DNA of 64,000 nucleotides from Diabrotica undecimpunctata (lineage: Eukaryota > Arthropoda > Insecta > Coleoptera > Chrysomelidae), in contig NC_092806.1 of assembly GCF_040954645.1 (NCBI RefSeq), positions 133,206,476 through 133,270,475 on the forward strand, read 5' to 3'. A program made the translations under genes and the position numbers. Below the pieces are notes generated by a model. That model did no database searches. It was not told the DNA's origin and saw only the letters and a list, made by a program, of their open reading frames with translations. Below, piece after piece: positions 20,780-31,297 of this stretch (position 1 is its first letter; each line of letters starts with the position of its first letter).

Positions 20780-22440
20780 CAGGTCAGATACAATGAAGCA
20801 GTATCAAACATATCTCCAATTCTATCGGGAGTACCTCAGGGGAGTATATTGGGACCAACTTTACACTTACTCTATACGGCAGATATCCCCACAAGAGTAA
20901 ACAGCACAATTGCTACCTATGCAGATGACACTGTGATAATGGCTTCTAGCTCGGTTCCTGTTACAGCCTGTCAAAATTTACAAATTCATTTAAATGAACT
21001 AGAGAAATGGTTAAAACTGTAGCAAATCAGCACATATAACATTTACTTTACGAAAAGAGAGTGTACTATCTGTGCGCATAAACAATACCATAATACCCAA
21101 AAAAAGTGATATTAAATACTTGGGAGTACATTTTGACAGCCGACTAAATTGGGGAAAGCACATCTGGACAAAGCGACTGCAACTAGGATTAATATACAGG
21201 AAAATGTATTGGTTCATGAACTAAAAATCCAAATTAAGTCTACATAATAAATTATTACTGTATAAATGTATTCTAAAGCCAGTTTGGACCTACGGTATAC
21301 AGATATGGGGTACAGCATCTAATTCTCACTTACTGAAACTTCAGCGTTTCCAATCTAAATTCTTGAGACATAGTACCAATGCACCGTGATATGTGCCCAA
21401 TTATGTTATACATCGAGACCTTCAGATTCAAAATATTAAAGACACCGTTGTCTCACTCAGTGGCACTTACAAAAATAGACTACTCCATCCATCCAATGGC
21501 GCTACAGCCCAAATCGGGCCTTGGCCTCCTTCAACAGGCTTTTCCAATCATCTCGATTTACCGTTGTTCTTTTCCATGAACGCGTTCTCAGGCAGTTCCT
21601 GGCATCCTCATCGACTTCGTCTTCCCATCTCTTTTAAGGTGTTCCAACAGGTCTTTTTCCCTGCATTCTTGCATCTAATAATTTTCTGGGGATTCTATTC
21701 TCATGCATGCGGACCACGTGCCCTGCCCACCGTAATCTCTGCAGTTTAGTGTGTTGTGCTAGAGTTGGTTCGATATATTGCTCGTATATTTCTCTATTAT
21801 ACCTAATTCGCCAGTTGTTGTTTTCACTTATTGGGCCCAGGATCCTACGTAATATTTTTCTTTCAAACACATCTAATGCATTGGCAGATTTCTGTGTCAC
21901 CACCCATGTTTCACAACCATAACTTACTATGGGCCTGATTATTGTTTTATAGACCCGGAGTTTTGTTTTCCGGTGTACGTCTCGCGATTTGAATATGTGG
22001 CCCATCGCGAAATAGGCTTTATTTGCCAGCATAAGCCTTCTATTTATTTCCGGTTCTTCTTCATTGCTTGCGACCAGATCCATTCCTAGGTATGTGAATC
22101 TATTTACATGTTCTATATCGTCAATAAAGTGTTGTTGCACCGGTCTATTTGATCTGGTTTGTATGAGTAGTTTTGTTTTATTTGTATTTATTGCTAGCCC
22201 TACTGCTTCTGCACTCTGTTTCAACTCAACGTAGGTTTCTTCCGCTGTATTCACTGTTCTAAATAAAAATAGACTACTGAACCATCCAAATACGCTTGCC
22301 CAAGACCTACTTAAGCGGCCGAGGAGAGGAAGACTAAAACGCCGTGATCCTTTAGACCTTTCTATACCTTTACATACATACAACTTATACTCTATCATTT
22401 TATAGCTAAAACTTATACTATATATAAGTACCTATAACTT
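20716..22440 (+). pseudogene. Jockey LINE reverse transcriptase, 5' inverted, with a nested LINE
   Basis: From the left: LRSYLTNRYFQVRYNEAVSN, LSGVPQGSILGPTLHLLYTA at about 20825-20890, IATYADDTVIMASS at about 20910 (catalytic YADD), LNELEKWLKL; then in another frame SDIKYLGVHFDSRLNWGKHI, LQRFQSKFLRH and YVIHRDLQIQNIK. The reading stops at TYKNRLL (21484) and resumes at KNRLLNHPNTLAQDLLKR (22265 onward) on the far side of a nested LINE. KYLG, QRFQxK and the HPN motif are the Jockey C-terminal order. Endonuclease and gag are absent. The 3' UTR runs to about 22440. Confidence 0.75.
21485..22264 (-). pseudogene. RTE-like LINE, 5'-truncated, nested in the Jockey LINE
   Basis: Flanked by AAAAATAGACTACT at 21471-21484 and 22265-22278, a 14-bp target-site duplication. 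On the minus strand it reads NTAEETYVELKQSAEAVGLA, NTNKTKLLIQTR, NRFTYLGMDLVASNEEE, KLRVYKTIIRPIVSYGCETW, FERKILRRILGPI, RLRWAGHVVRM and KRPVGTP(R)KRWEDEVDED. It is truncated just before the YADD region's partner KxN block and ends with a TGGATGG tail, so the YADD catalytic site is missing. The frame from the junction to GTP is open (about 210 codons), so this is a fairly young insertion. Family differs from the GAA-tailed one. Confidence 0.8.
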
Positions 22441-22641
22441 ATAATTGTGTGTGCATTTTAACTATTGCTATTTTTTTAATATGTTAGTAAATGTAGACAA
22501 ATAAAAAGAGAACACTAGCAGAACTTTTCGAAACAGAAATGATCAGATGATCAATGATCAATGAGAATGATCAGATGACAATAGAAGAGAAAACGAACTA
22601 ATAAAAAAAAAATAAAAAACGAAACACATTTAGAAGGAAAT

Positions 22642-23478
22642 ATGGGCAGACTACACCAAGGACGCATTATAGGCATAAAAGAGGCCGGTTTTAACTTACG
22701 GGAAATTTCACGAAGAGTTAAAGGTAATCCATCAACGGTGTTAAAAGTTAGGAGGAGGTGGTCCAATGATGAGATTTTATCGGCGCCGTGAACGCTCTGG
22801 ACGTCCTAGAATATTGCAAGGCCGTGATTTGCGCCATCTTAAACTTCTTGCTCTCAGAAATAGACGGGACAATGTACATCAAGTAAGAGTTGATTTACGG
22901 GAAGGGTAGCTTCAAAAAGAACAGTTAATGAAAGATTAATTGCAAAGAAAAGTCAATGAGATTGAGAGCTTACCGTCTGCTTTTGATGTTACCTTTGACA
23001 GCTCAGTGTAAGGCTTGACGCTTAGAATGGTGTAGAGCTCGGCAAAACTGGAACAGCCAATGGAATTTTTTCTGCTTCAGTGAACTCTAGGTTTTGTGTG
23101 GCTCTGATGAGCGCATAACAGTAAGCCGTTTTCGAGATGAGAGGTGAAATATAGACTAAGCTGTTGAACGTCATACAAGAATCTGGTATGGAGATTTTAA
23201 AGTGACCACCAAGGTCAGCTGATTTGTCACCCAATGAACATGTGGGGATATGGTAGTTCGAAACCTAAATCGATTACCACGTCCTCCAGCAAACTTAGAA
23301 GACCTGTGATATGCCATGAGAAAAAATCTGGATGAGTATCCCGCAATACGATGTAGACCACTTAATCCGATCCATGCCTCATAGAGTAACTAAATGTATA
23401 GAAAATCAAGGGGGAACCATTCATTATTAATTTTTTGACGAACATGACGTTGAAAATTTGTTTATGTTATGTAATAAT
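22642..23478 (+). pseudogene. Tc1-type transposase relic
   Basis: ATG at 22642 gives MGRLHQGRIIGIKEAGFNLR then EISRRVKGNPSTVLKV, a paired-like helix-turn-helix. In shifted frames RRERSGRPRI (GRPR hook), LRNRRDNVHQVR, QWNFFCFSE-like text with the first catalytic Asp region, RFCVxS, DFKVTT, then SADLSPNEHVWDMV (the Glu box, here NEH) at about 23220-23250 and a C-terminus ending near NQGGTIHY-type text at 23420. At least six frameshifts, and the segment with the second Asp is deleted. Its 3' flank leads into the direct repeat at 23480. Confidence 0.65.
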
Positions 23479-23479
23479 A

Positions 23480-23814
23480 AGAATACTATAATGTATACTT
23501 CCATAAATAATTACTTAAAAAAATATTTGTGCTTCTAGGTGTTGTCTAGGTGTAGCCCGTATCTAGCTACGGAAAGCTAGGAACAGAAGAAGAGTAGAAT
23601 GACAACAAATGGAGTAGTAAAGACGGCGAGAGACGAAAGACCCCAAAAAACGATGAGACTACAACTTACTGGACGTACATTAAAAAACAGACAGAGTTAT
23701 GTCTGGATAAAAAGAAGAATAAGAAGAAACTTATCAAAGGCTTCTCCAAATCGATTTTTTATAAATTAATTTTAGTTCATTGTATTTTTATTTTGTTTTA
23801 TTTTAATCACACTC
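23480..23814. repeat. 330-bp direct repeat, left copy
   Basis: Matches 25667-25996 at roughly 96% by eye, from AGAATACTATAATG to TTAATCACACTC. It includes GTGCTTCTAGGTGTTGTCTA and GACAGAGTTATGTCTGGATA. The pair brackets the chimeric LINE segment. The ends lack TG...CA and no primer site or polypurine tract follows, so LTR status is doubtful. Confidence 0.85.
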
Positions 23815-24365
23815 AAATTTCTTGGTAGTTTTATAGACGGCAACCTTAAATGGTCCCTTCATATCGATTTGTTAAGTAAGAAACCAATTTAGCATCTTCC
23901 ATAATAATATATTTTTCTTTGTTCGATTCTCATATTCGATATTGTCTTTCTTTTTGGGGTTCTAGTACAGCTGCCCAATCTGATGTTATTTTTAAATTGC
24001 AAAAAAGAGCAATACGGTATCTTTTTAGCCGCAGGAGAACAACACATTGCAGAAGCTACTTCAAAAATCACGGAATTTTAACTCTTCCCTCTTTATACAT
24101 TTTAGAAACTGTTTGCTTAATTCGTAAACACCTACATGTTTTTCCAGCAAGACCTAATCATAACTACTCCACGAGAAATTCAACCTTTGATGTGTATATC
24201 CGATCCCGTCCACTGAGTAATATTATATTCGGCAAAAAAATTATACAACCATCTCCCTTTACAACTTAAATGTGCAACATCTTTTCCGTAAAGTTCCATA
24301 AAATGACAAAAGCCTATCTATCTGAAAGATCATATTATTCAGTAGAAGTAGAACTAAAGTATTTT
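23815..24365 (+). pseudogene. CR1-like C-terminal domain (copy B)
   Basis: FDSHIRYCLSFWGSSTAAQS, LQKRAIRYLFSRRRTTHCRS, LPSLYILETVCLIRKHLHVF and NYSTRNSTFDVYIRSRPL in one 116-codon frame at 23919-24269, better preserved than in copy A. It ends TAYLSERSYYSVE-like text before the Jockey junction. No RT catalytic site is included. Confidence 0.7.
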
Positions 24366-24823
24366 TATGTATTTTTATGGAGGAGTACGTGGAAAACCAG
24401 GCGCATCACTAATCTGATGCATATGAAGGTCCACATCGAGGACCTCAGAAAAGCAACTGGGCCCACGCAGTGTTTCAACTACCAGGGGTACACGATAAAA
24501 TCACTCCACAAAAAATTGCCAAATGCACCGAGACCAGAAGGCAAAATGTGCCAACTGCCAGGGACAACACCCTGCAAACTTCAGAGGATGCCCCAGATGT
24601 CCAACCTGGGGAAGAAAATAACTACAAAGACAACAAGCCCCGCAAAAAAGGCCGCAACAAACATCAAGCGGACCTTCCTACGCACAGGTAGCGAAAGCGC
24701 AAAATACCGAGAACACCATCTTGATCTCGAAACAACAGCAAGACGGATTAGTGAACTCAGTTAAGGAACTGGTCACTAGAATTGTTCACGAGGCGATCGC
24801 AGACATAAAGCTAGCACTGAACT
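24366..24823 (+). pseudogene. Jockey gag C-terminal part (copy B)
   Basis: Same content as 7852-8294, with the first knuckle Cys changed (CFNYQGY). The frame starting at 24270 stays open for 164 codons across the CR1-like/Jockey junction because of small deletions, but this is a chance fusion in the wrong gag frame after the first knuckle. Gag's natural end (ALN, stop) lies at about 24823. Confidence 0.65.
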
Positions 24824-24824
24824 A

Positions 24825-25606
24825 GTGCAAGCAAATAGGGTATACTTGAGGATAGGCTCCTGGAACCCAGGAGGCATTAGGACCAACCAGAATATACTGG
24901 ACGAACTGGTCAATAGATATGAAATGGATGTCGTGGCAATGCAGGAAACAAAGCTTACGAACAACATCAACATCAAGTTTCCGGGCTACGACAGAGACAG
25001 GAACGATAACACAGCAAGATCAGGTGGCACAGCAATATTAGTGAAAAAAGGCATAGATCATATCAGAATTCTAACACCACAATTAAATGTTATGCAAGCA
25101 ACAACAGTAAGAATACAAATGAGGCAAGGAGAAGTCAGAATTACCTCTGCCTACGTAAGACCACAAGATCTATGAACAGAACCACAGAGCGACAGAGCTA
25201 TGAACAGAAATGGAAGACTACTAAAAACATACTTAGAAAACAATGACGATGTTATGGAAATGGGCCCTACAGACCTAACAAAGTAACCAGAAATCGGACT
25301 TCCTACACACATAGACATTGTAGTAGCAAGAAACCTAGGACTACAAACAGAATTACAAACATTAAACGAAGGCACAACGGACCACAACCCCATCCTATTA
25401 GAACTAAGCACGTGGGAAGAAGAAGAAGTACAATCAAAAGAGTTGAAAAGAAAACAAAGTGGACTAACTTCAAAAGACTCGTGAGCACTGGAATAAATAT
25501 AGTTCCAGTGATAGACAACCCACGAGAAATAGAAGACATAATCCTAGACTTGTTCCCTAGAATCCAAATCATCCAAGAAGCTGTCCTGAGTTTTGTATTC
25601 GGTTAG
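24825..25606 (+). pseudogene. Jockey ORF2 endonuclease (copy B), internal deletion
   Basis: LRIGSWNPGGIRTNQNILDE, AMQETKLTNN (catalytic Glu box intact, unlike copy A), SGGTAILVKKGIDH and YVRPQDL are in one frame to 25175. About 85 bp that in copy A encode the GDLNARSPNW box are missing. Sequence resumes at NRNGRLL and reaches the TDHNP box near 25380 in another frame. RT absent. Confidence 0.7.
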
Positions 25607-25666
25607 GAAACCATGTTGGGGTTCTATTACCCAGGACCTCCACATGAAGAGCATTTGGCTGATAGT

Positions 25667-25996
25667 AGAATATTATAGTATACTTCCATAAATAATTATT
25701 TAAAAAAATATTTGTGCTTCTAGGTGTTGTCTAGGTGTAGTCCGTATCTAGCTACGGGAAGCTCGAAACAGAAGAAGAGTAGAATGACAACAAATAGAAG
25801 TAAAGACGGCGAGAGACGGAAGACCCCAAAAAACGATGAGACTACAACTTACTCTACGTACATTAAAAACAGACAGAGTTATGTCTGGATAAAAAGAAGA
25901 ATAAGAAGAAACTTATCAAAGGCTTTTCCAAATCGATTTTTTATAAATCAATTTTAGTTCATTGTATTTTTATTTTGTTTTATTTTAATCACACTC
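25667..25996. repeat. 330-bp direct repeat, right copy
   Basis: See 23480-23814. It holds an open frame of about 77 codons rich in Lys/Arg (DGERRKTPKNDETTTY, VWIKRRIRRN) that I do not recognise; in the left copy the same frame is broken by an inserted base, so coding status is unlikely. Confidence 0.85.
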
Positions 25997-26328
25997 TTTC
26001 CTTCGTATTTTAGGAGTTCACACATTTTTTTAAAAACCGCAAATTTTATAAATGAAAATAGGTAACGAGGCCAAAAGTAATTCTGTGGAAACTGTTGTTT
26101 TTATAGTGCATTGTATATAACAATCATTAACTAACTTACGAGTACACGTCGTTTACTACCTGTATGTAAATGGAACGCGATCAATATTTCAATGAAATAA
26201 GCGATAAATAAAAATTGTGACTCACAATGCACAATCACCAAGAATACACCGATTACCATTTTTGGAGCTGCAATTTCAGAGTAGGACTTAATCATGCCTA
26301 CACTGACATATAAATTATATATAACAAC
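25997..26328. other. no gene seen
   Basis: AT-rich, no recognised content. Confidence 0.5.
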
Positions 26329-26435
26329 TTCAACTTTTCACATTTAACAAAATAAATGTCTAAAAGTGCTCATGAACGATGTTTTATAAAATGGACACTT
26401 TTAGACATTTATTGTGATACATTTGAAAAGTTGAT
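26329..26435. repeat. fold-back repeat with about 42-bp arms
   Basis: TCAACTTTTCACATTTAAC followed by AAATAAATGTCTAAAAGTG at the left is the inverse of CACTTTTAGACATTTATTGTG and GAAAAGTTGA at the right, leaving a loop of about 20 bp. Probably a small MITE or a remnant of one; no target duplication recognised. Confidence 0.75.
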
Positions 26436-26965
26436 TTTTACATTAAATATTTTAAGCAATAGCGTACCCGTATCTTTATTTGTATACGACGACTATTATT
26501 GAATAGACAATACGAAAGTATACAATATAATAAAATACAATTTGGTCTTGTATTATAAAATTGTATGATATTGTAATACATTTTATTACATAGTATGAAA
26601 AATGGTGATAGATTCTTCGTTTTGAAGATGCTTGGAATATGCTGATGACTTACGATTGTGCTCTCTTCATATCTGCTCTCAATGATATTATATTAAGGTC
26701 TTTCTGCTGTCTCCTTCAAGAGCAGTAGTGAAGTCAGTCGTTGCGCGATATTTCTGGTTTAGCACGGATTTGCACATAACCTTCAAAATAAAATTTATTG
26801 GCGGGAAAGAAGAATTGCTAATGAAGTTATTGACTAAGAACACACCACTATTTGATCCTTAGGTAGAATCATGCAAGAATGTTATCGTCCTATAAAATAT
26901 AAAATCCTTATTCGCGACTAGTTTTAAATATAGAATTTATCCAACTCCGTTTTTTCATTCGAAAC
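26436..26965. other. no gene seen
   Basis: AT-rich; some short palindromic AATACAATTT/AAATTGTAT pairs near 26535-26570. Confidence 0.45.
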
Positions 26966-27335
26966 ATTGTAAAGATAAGACTACCAAAGAGAATTAAAAT
27001 ACTATTATAAAAATAATACCTCAATCAACCATGGGAGCTTATCGTATATGCTTCACCTAGCTCAGTATCTCAAGTGTGAGTTCGCCTTGTCTTAAACTAG
27101 GAATCAAACCATTAACCCCCAGCTGATAGCAAATAAAACAATTTTTAACTAACCATATTTATTAAAAATAGGAAACAATCAACCCTGACAGTGCTTTACA
27201 ATGAATATAATATGGTACTTATGGCATCAATGGGCTGCTTGTGTGACCTCCCAATTAGACGATTAGGTCCTCCAGCTGCAGTAATTCCATATGCGTGTGG
27301 CCTCCCAATTAAGTGGTTAGGGCCTCCAACAAAGT
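26966..27335 (+). repeat. dispersed repeat, copy 1 (copy 2 at 59301-59590)
   Basis: Shares ACCAAAGAGAATT, AACCATGGGAGCTTATCGT, CTAGCTCAGTATCTCAAGTG, CTTGTCTTAAACTA and GCTGATAGCAAA with 59301-59590 in the same order and orientation. After 27230 it has two copies of a GTGTGNCCTCCCAATTANNNGNTTAGG unit. No coding or terminal structure recognised; it may be an LTR or MITE interior. Confidence 0.75.
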
Positions 27336-28503
27336 CAATACATCTTCATAATACGGTTAGTAAAATGCAGAATACGGTCAATTAATACAGCCAGTAAACT
27401 AAAATACAACAACAGCTTGTATTAGAGACACATCAAAAGGGGTTTAACTTCCTTGCCATTTTACAAAATTACAATTAAATAAATAGCGAGTGGCAAGGAT
27501 AAAATGAAATATAATTATTATTGCTTAGTTAAACTCTGTTAAGATTCCTACATGCATATAATCGAAAAACGTGCTTTCTAAAGAAGTAAGGTTACGAATG
27601 TTGAAAATGTTGTCAGAATTATAGAATATATATTACAATGAAAGTACTCACCCAAAGAGAATTCTGCAGACCATAAAATGAAGCTTAAAATAATCCCTAC
27701 CTTCTTTTATAAATTTCAATTATAAACAAAAAATAATCCCACCATTAAAGGTGATTGACAGAAAGTAGGAAGGGACTGCAATGAAGTTAGCAATGATGTC
27801 ATAGGACGTATGTGGACGTATGCCTATGATGGAATTAGCTTTTCTGTCAACATAGAATAGAATATTTAGTCTACTGGACAGAGAGAGAGAAGGCAAATAT
27901 TTATTCTACCGATAAGAAAGAGAAAGAAAAGAAAGACAGAGGGCGCCAACTACTTTTTGAAGAAAAAATAGTAAAAACGAAGCTGTAGGTGAAGGAATTA
28001 ATAAAGATGTGACGTTTATAACGTTACAACATGTAATACGAGCAATATATCGTCATTTTTTTCTTCCAGTAGTCTTTTAAAGAACAGTTTCAAAGCCATT
28101 ACCCGCCCTTTCTGTACATATGATATACTGAAGTATAGACGAACGTTTTGGGTATGTCGACAGTTCAGTTTTGAGCGACAGTTCACCTGGTGTCTCTGTC
28201 TCGCCTATCTGCCTCCTGTCTCGATCGCATGTTGTGGAATGCTACCTTGAGTGAAAGGCACAGGTACATCGTACATTAGTGACAGAGATGACAAGCCTTC
28301 TACAGTATATCAACGAATAGACGCTATCTACAAGGGAAGTTGCGTTCCCACTTATGTGAAGTCTATTAGTAGATCAACTTCTTTGCGATTTGGCTAATAT
28401 CGGGGTATCCTGGCAAAGATACGCCAATGACATCGTAGCTAATAGAAAATTCAAGAACATCCTCTATGACATAATTATACAAATAAGAATCCAATAACTA
28501 TCA
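27336..28503. other. no gene seen
   Basis: No readable protein. Around 27796-27835 CATAGGACGTATG and its near-inverse CGTATGCCTATG form a weak stem. The sequence near 28140-28280 is GC-richer but matches nothing I know. Confidence 0.45.
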
Positions 28504-29400
28504 CAGTAAATATTTGTTTCTCAAACTATGAGACACGCCCTCCTAGGGGGCGCGATAACTCTGGGTGAGAGCACATCAAAATAGGGTACACAAAAAATTA
28601 AGCAAATGCAGTACATGTTTAAACTAATACATATACTATTTAATTATTATAATTTTGATTGTATCAGTAGGTAATGTCAAATACCAACTGAAACTAATAA
28701 TAAACTCATCAGTAGTAAATTAAAAGTAGCTTCAATAATTATTACTAACTCGTTTGGGCCTGTCTGGCACAGCGAAGTTTTTCAAAAGAAGGTTTTATAT
28801 TACAAATAGACAGTCTCAGTTCTTTGTCTATATTCAGTCGAGACCTATATTTTGTCTTTAAAGCAGTCACCGATTACTAATAATTTGTCTTCAGCAAGAA
28901 AATAATTTTTAAAATTCTGTATCAACATGGTTAGATAACTTTCTATTTGCAAACATCTCCAGTTTTTTTGTTTCACATTTCCACTTCACAGCTCACAACT
29001 TTCTACAAAAAGCACTAAATTTATCACTGGTATCTATCTCTGGGTTTGCTTCTTGTAGATGTGAGTTGTAATCGCAAAGTATTTAATTTCTCGAATATGT
29101 CGAATAAGTTACTAATTTCATCTTAAATAAAGCATCAGAAAAGTGACAATTTACTCTTGTAACTCATAAGCACGAAGCACGTTGTAAACAATTTATTTAA
29201 GAAGAACAATTTTTTTTAAGAATGATGTTTCCTGTGCATATGGCTTTAATTTACGATTTATGGCGTACGATTATTACGTTTTATGCCATCTGCTGCCATT
29301 TGACGCACGTAGATCTTTCTTCTTCATTTATTGTAGTAGTGGTAAATTAAAAATTTAGATATTCTTGCGAATATTTTCTTGATTTTGTTTTCGAAACCAT
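28504..29400 (-). pseudogene. hAT-type transposase relic (ZBED5/FAM200-like)
   Basis: ATG at 29400 gives MVSKTKSRKYSQEYLNF, a stop, then FTTTINEEERSTCVKW, the start of BED-finger-like hAT proteins of the ZBED5/FAM200 group (family knowledge). Further left are CDYNSHLQEANPEIDTSD, SAFCRKL and, in another frame, NIDKELRLSICNIKPSFEKL and CRAR/CARQAQTS, the LR(V/L)SxxxIKPxxxxLCxxxQAxxS ending of that group. The middle, with the hAT catalytic residues, is deleted and many stops exist. On the far side, 28504-28560 CAGTAAATATTTGTTTCTCA plus a GC-rich CCTCCTAGGGGGCGCG resembles a hAT end. Domestication is excluded by the breaks. Confidence 0.65.
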
Positions 29401-29515
29401 GGTCGATTGTACACTTGGTGATGCTTCTCCACTGTTATCTAATAGTCCAGTTAAAACTCTATCTATAGTTCTGTATGAATTTACTGCGGTAAATTTACGA
29501 AAACATCTTATTACA

Positions 29516-31295
29516 GTAGACTCCCGTCAGTTCGGCCACCTCGGGATTGGACTCTAGGCCGAACCTAAAAGTGGCCGAACTAGCCGATGCCTATCTAAAA
29601 ATGCCCATTTATTGTTTGCTAAGGATCTAGCAACAACAAAACACTTGCGCAGTAAGTAGAATACAACACAGAGGAATACTCTAACATCTATTTACCACAT
29701 ATGAAAAGACGGTTACAAAAATACGACAAAACAAAATTTACGGAACTCTAGGCCTAATTACATTGGTGATTTAGCTTCTTAAACACTTTTTTATCTGAAT
29801 TATCATTCTAATGATTTTTTTGTGCAAAATCACGCCACTTTTTAATAATCATACATCGATGGCAGTTGCTTCTTTTTGCTGTTCGATGTAGGTAGCTGCC
29901 AGTTGCAAAGCTGCTTTGCCTTAAGCGTGGCTCATTTTATTTTCTTTATCTTGCTCTTCACTCTTAGTAACATCTGTATTAATATTCTTCCCATTTTCCT
30001 GGCGAATGACACACTCGACGATTTTGTCGTCGTTCAGAACCTCGTTGTGTAGCTTCTTTTTATAAAGTTGATCCACTCCAAAACATCTTATTCAACGATA
30101 GGACCACAGTTCGGTAATTGCTGAAGGCCATACAATAGAGCTGCATTGTTATCAGGTTCGTTAACAAGAATGTTGTTTGGTTCATCTGCTGTTGTGTTTG
30201 CTTGGTTAATCTTATCTTCTATATTTGGGCAAAGTTTTTTACAAGACCTTACAAACGTCGACGGTGGTATTTCGTCTTATGTCTTGTCAAACATGTACAC
30301 AACATCCTTCATATTAACTGACTTCGGCACTTTTAAGAGGTCTAAGTTGTCATCAGTCTTCAGTTTGGAAGGAAAGAACTTCAGAAAGCAGTTTTCGGCG
30401 ATACTTTCTCTTGAAATACTTAATGACCCCTCGGTCCATTGCCTGTGGGAGACTGGTTACATTGGGTAGCAGGAATAGCAGTTTAATTTCTTTTTTATCG
30501 TTACACTGTAGACCTTCCTTATGAGTAGGCGCGTTGTCATGAAGTAAAAGTGCTTTGATGAGCAGAAGTTTAAATTTGAACCCAGTTTCATCGATTTGTA
30601 TATTTGCTATGTGCTCAAGTTTTGATCACCAATGACTTTTAAAAATTTTGCAGAAAAATTGGTGGCCGCTGTTGGGTCTGCTGACAGCGTCTCACCACAA
30701 GCTCTAATAAAATGGACTCCGTGTTTTTTTTGTCCATAGGGAGAGCCATTCCTCACTAGCTAAAAATGCCTCTTCAGGTTGAAGCTTTGAGTGCAAGATC
30801 ATAGCCTTCTCTTTTAGGATTGGTCCACTTAACGACGTTAATCGTCTTCGTTCTCGAACGAATCACAACTACAGAGCTCTTCCACCAATTCGTGTTTTGC
30901 TTTTCTCAGTGTGCAACGCTTTTGTAGAACTTTTTCCGTGTCAATTTGTGTACAAAAGCTTTCGATAGTTTTTCTATTTCGCCACCAGTCGTTGATTGTA
31001 CTTTTACCCACCTTTAGATCCCCGCAAATACTTTGCAGGGCTTCTCCTTTGTCCAATCTTTCCAGACGTTTTAGTCTCTGTTCCATTGACTTGTATTTAT
31101 GTTTACGCGTTTTACTCATTTTAAAAACGATTAAATGCACGACGCCAAACAGTTATTGTCAAAGAATACATAGTTAAGACTTGCTGGTTGCTCGCGTCTG
31201 GCTGGCACTCGACAAGTGAGTGACTCATGCTCAGAGAGCCGGCCGGACTAAGCGGAGACCGAACTTACCAAGGCCGAACTTACGGGAGCCTACTG
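29516..31295 (-). mobile_element. pogo/Tigger-type (jerky-like) DNA transposon with TIRs and TA duplication
   Basis: Ends: CAGTAGACTCCCGTCAGTTC GGCC at the left and its near-perfect inverse (GGCCGAACTTACGGGAGCC TACTG) at the right, about 25 bp with two mismatches; TA at 29514-29515 and 31296-31297. CAGTAGACTCCC is shared with the element at 42109. It lies just upstream of the hAT relic's start. Carries a broken transposase on the minus strand. Confidence 0.85.
29850..31119 (-). pseudogene. jerky/Tigger-like transposase, internal deletion
   Basis: ATG at 31119: MSKTRKHKYKSMEQRLKRLE then ALQSICGDLKVGKSTINDWW, a CENP-B-type helix-turn-helix. Further left, IQIDETGFKFKLL (first Asp) runs almost directly into ALLLHDNAPTHKEG (second Asp), so roughly 60 or more residues of the catalytic core are missing. 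LPNVTSLPQAMDRGVIKYFK, the box before the third acidic residue, is clear in the 30.15-30.47 kb region, and DDKIVECVIRQE near 30.03 kb is the C-terminal EDI/EWL-type tail. Frameshifts and stops occur throughout. Related genes include host-domesticated jerky-like proteins, but the deletion and the intact TIRs favour a plain transposon. Confidence 0.75.
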
Positions 31296-31297
31296 TA

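Larger units (their letters stand above)
23815..25666 (+). repeat. chimeric LINE segment, copy B (first copy at 7281-9196)
   Basis: Same order as copy A: CR1-like C-terminal domain, Jockey gag end, Jockey endonuclease, unassigned 80 bp. It starts at AAATTTCTTGGTAG directly after the left 330-bp repeat and ends at GGCTGATAGT directly before the right one, so it is cut at both ends relative to copy A and lacks the CR1-like 3' end. Confidence 0.85.

Noticed and set aside
21379..21749. Overlapping plus-strand frames of 66-118 codons
   Set aside because: They mix the end of the Jockey fragment with antisense of the nested LINE.
23480..25996. The 330-bp repeats as LTRs of a retrovirus-like element
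   Set aside because: No TG...CA ends, tRNA primer site, polypurine tract or LTR-element proteins between them; kept as direct repeats of unknown origin.
30146..30469. 107-codon plus-strand frame
   Set aside because: It is the antisense shadow of the Tigger transposase on the minus strand.
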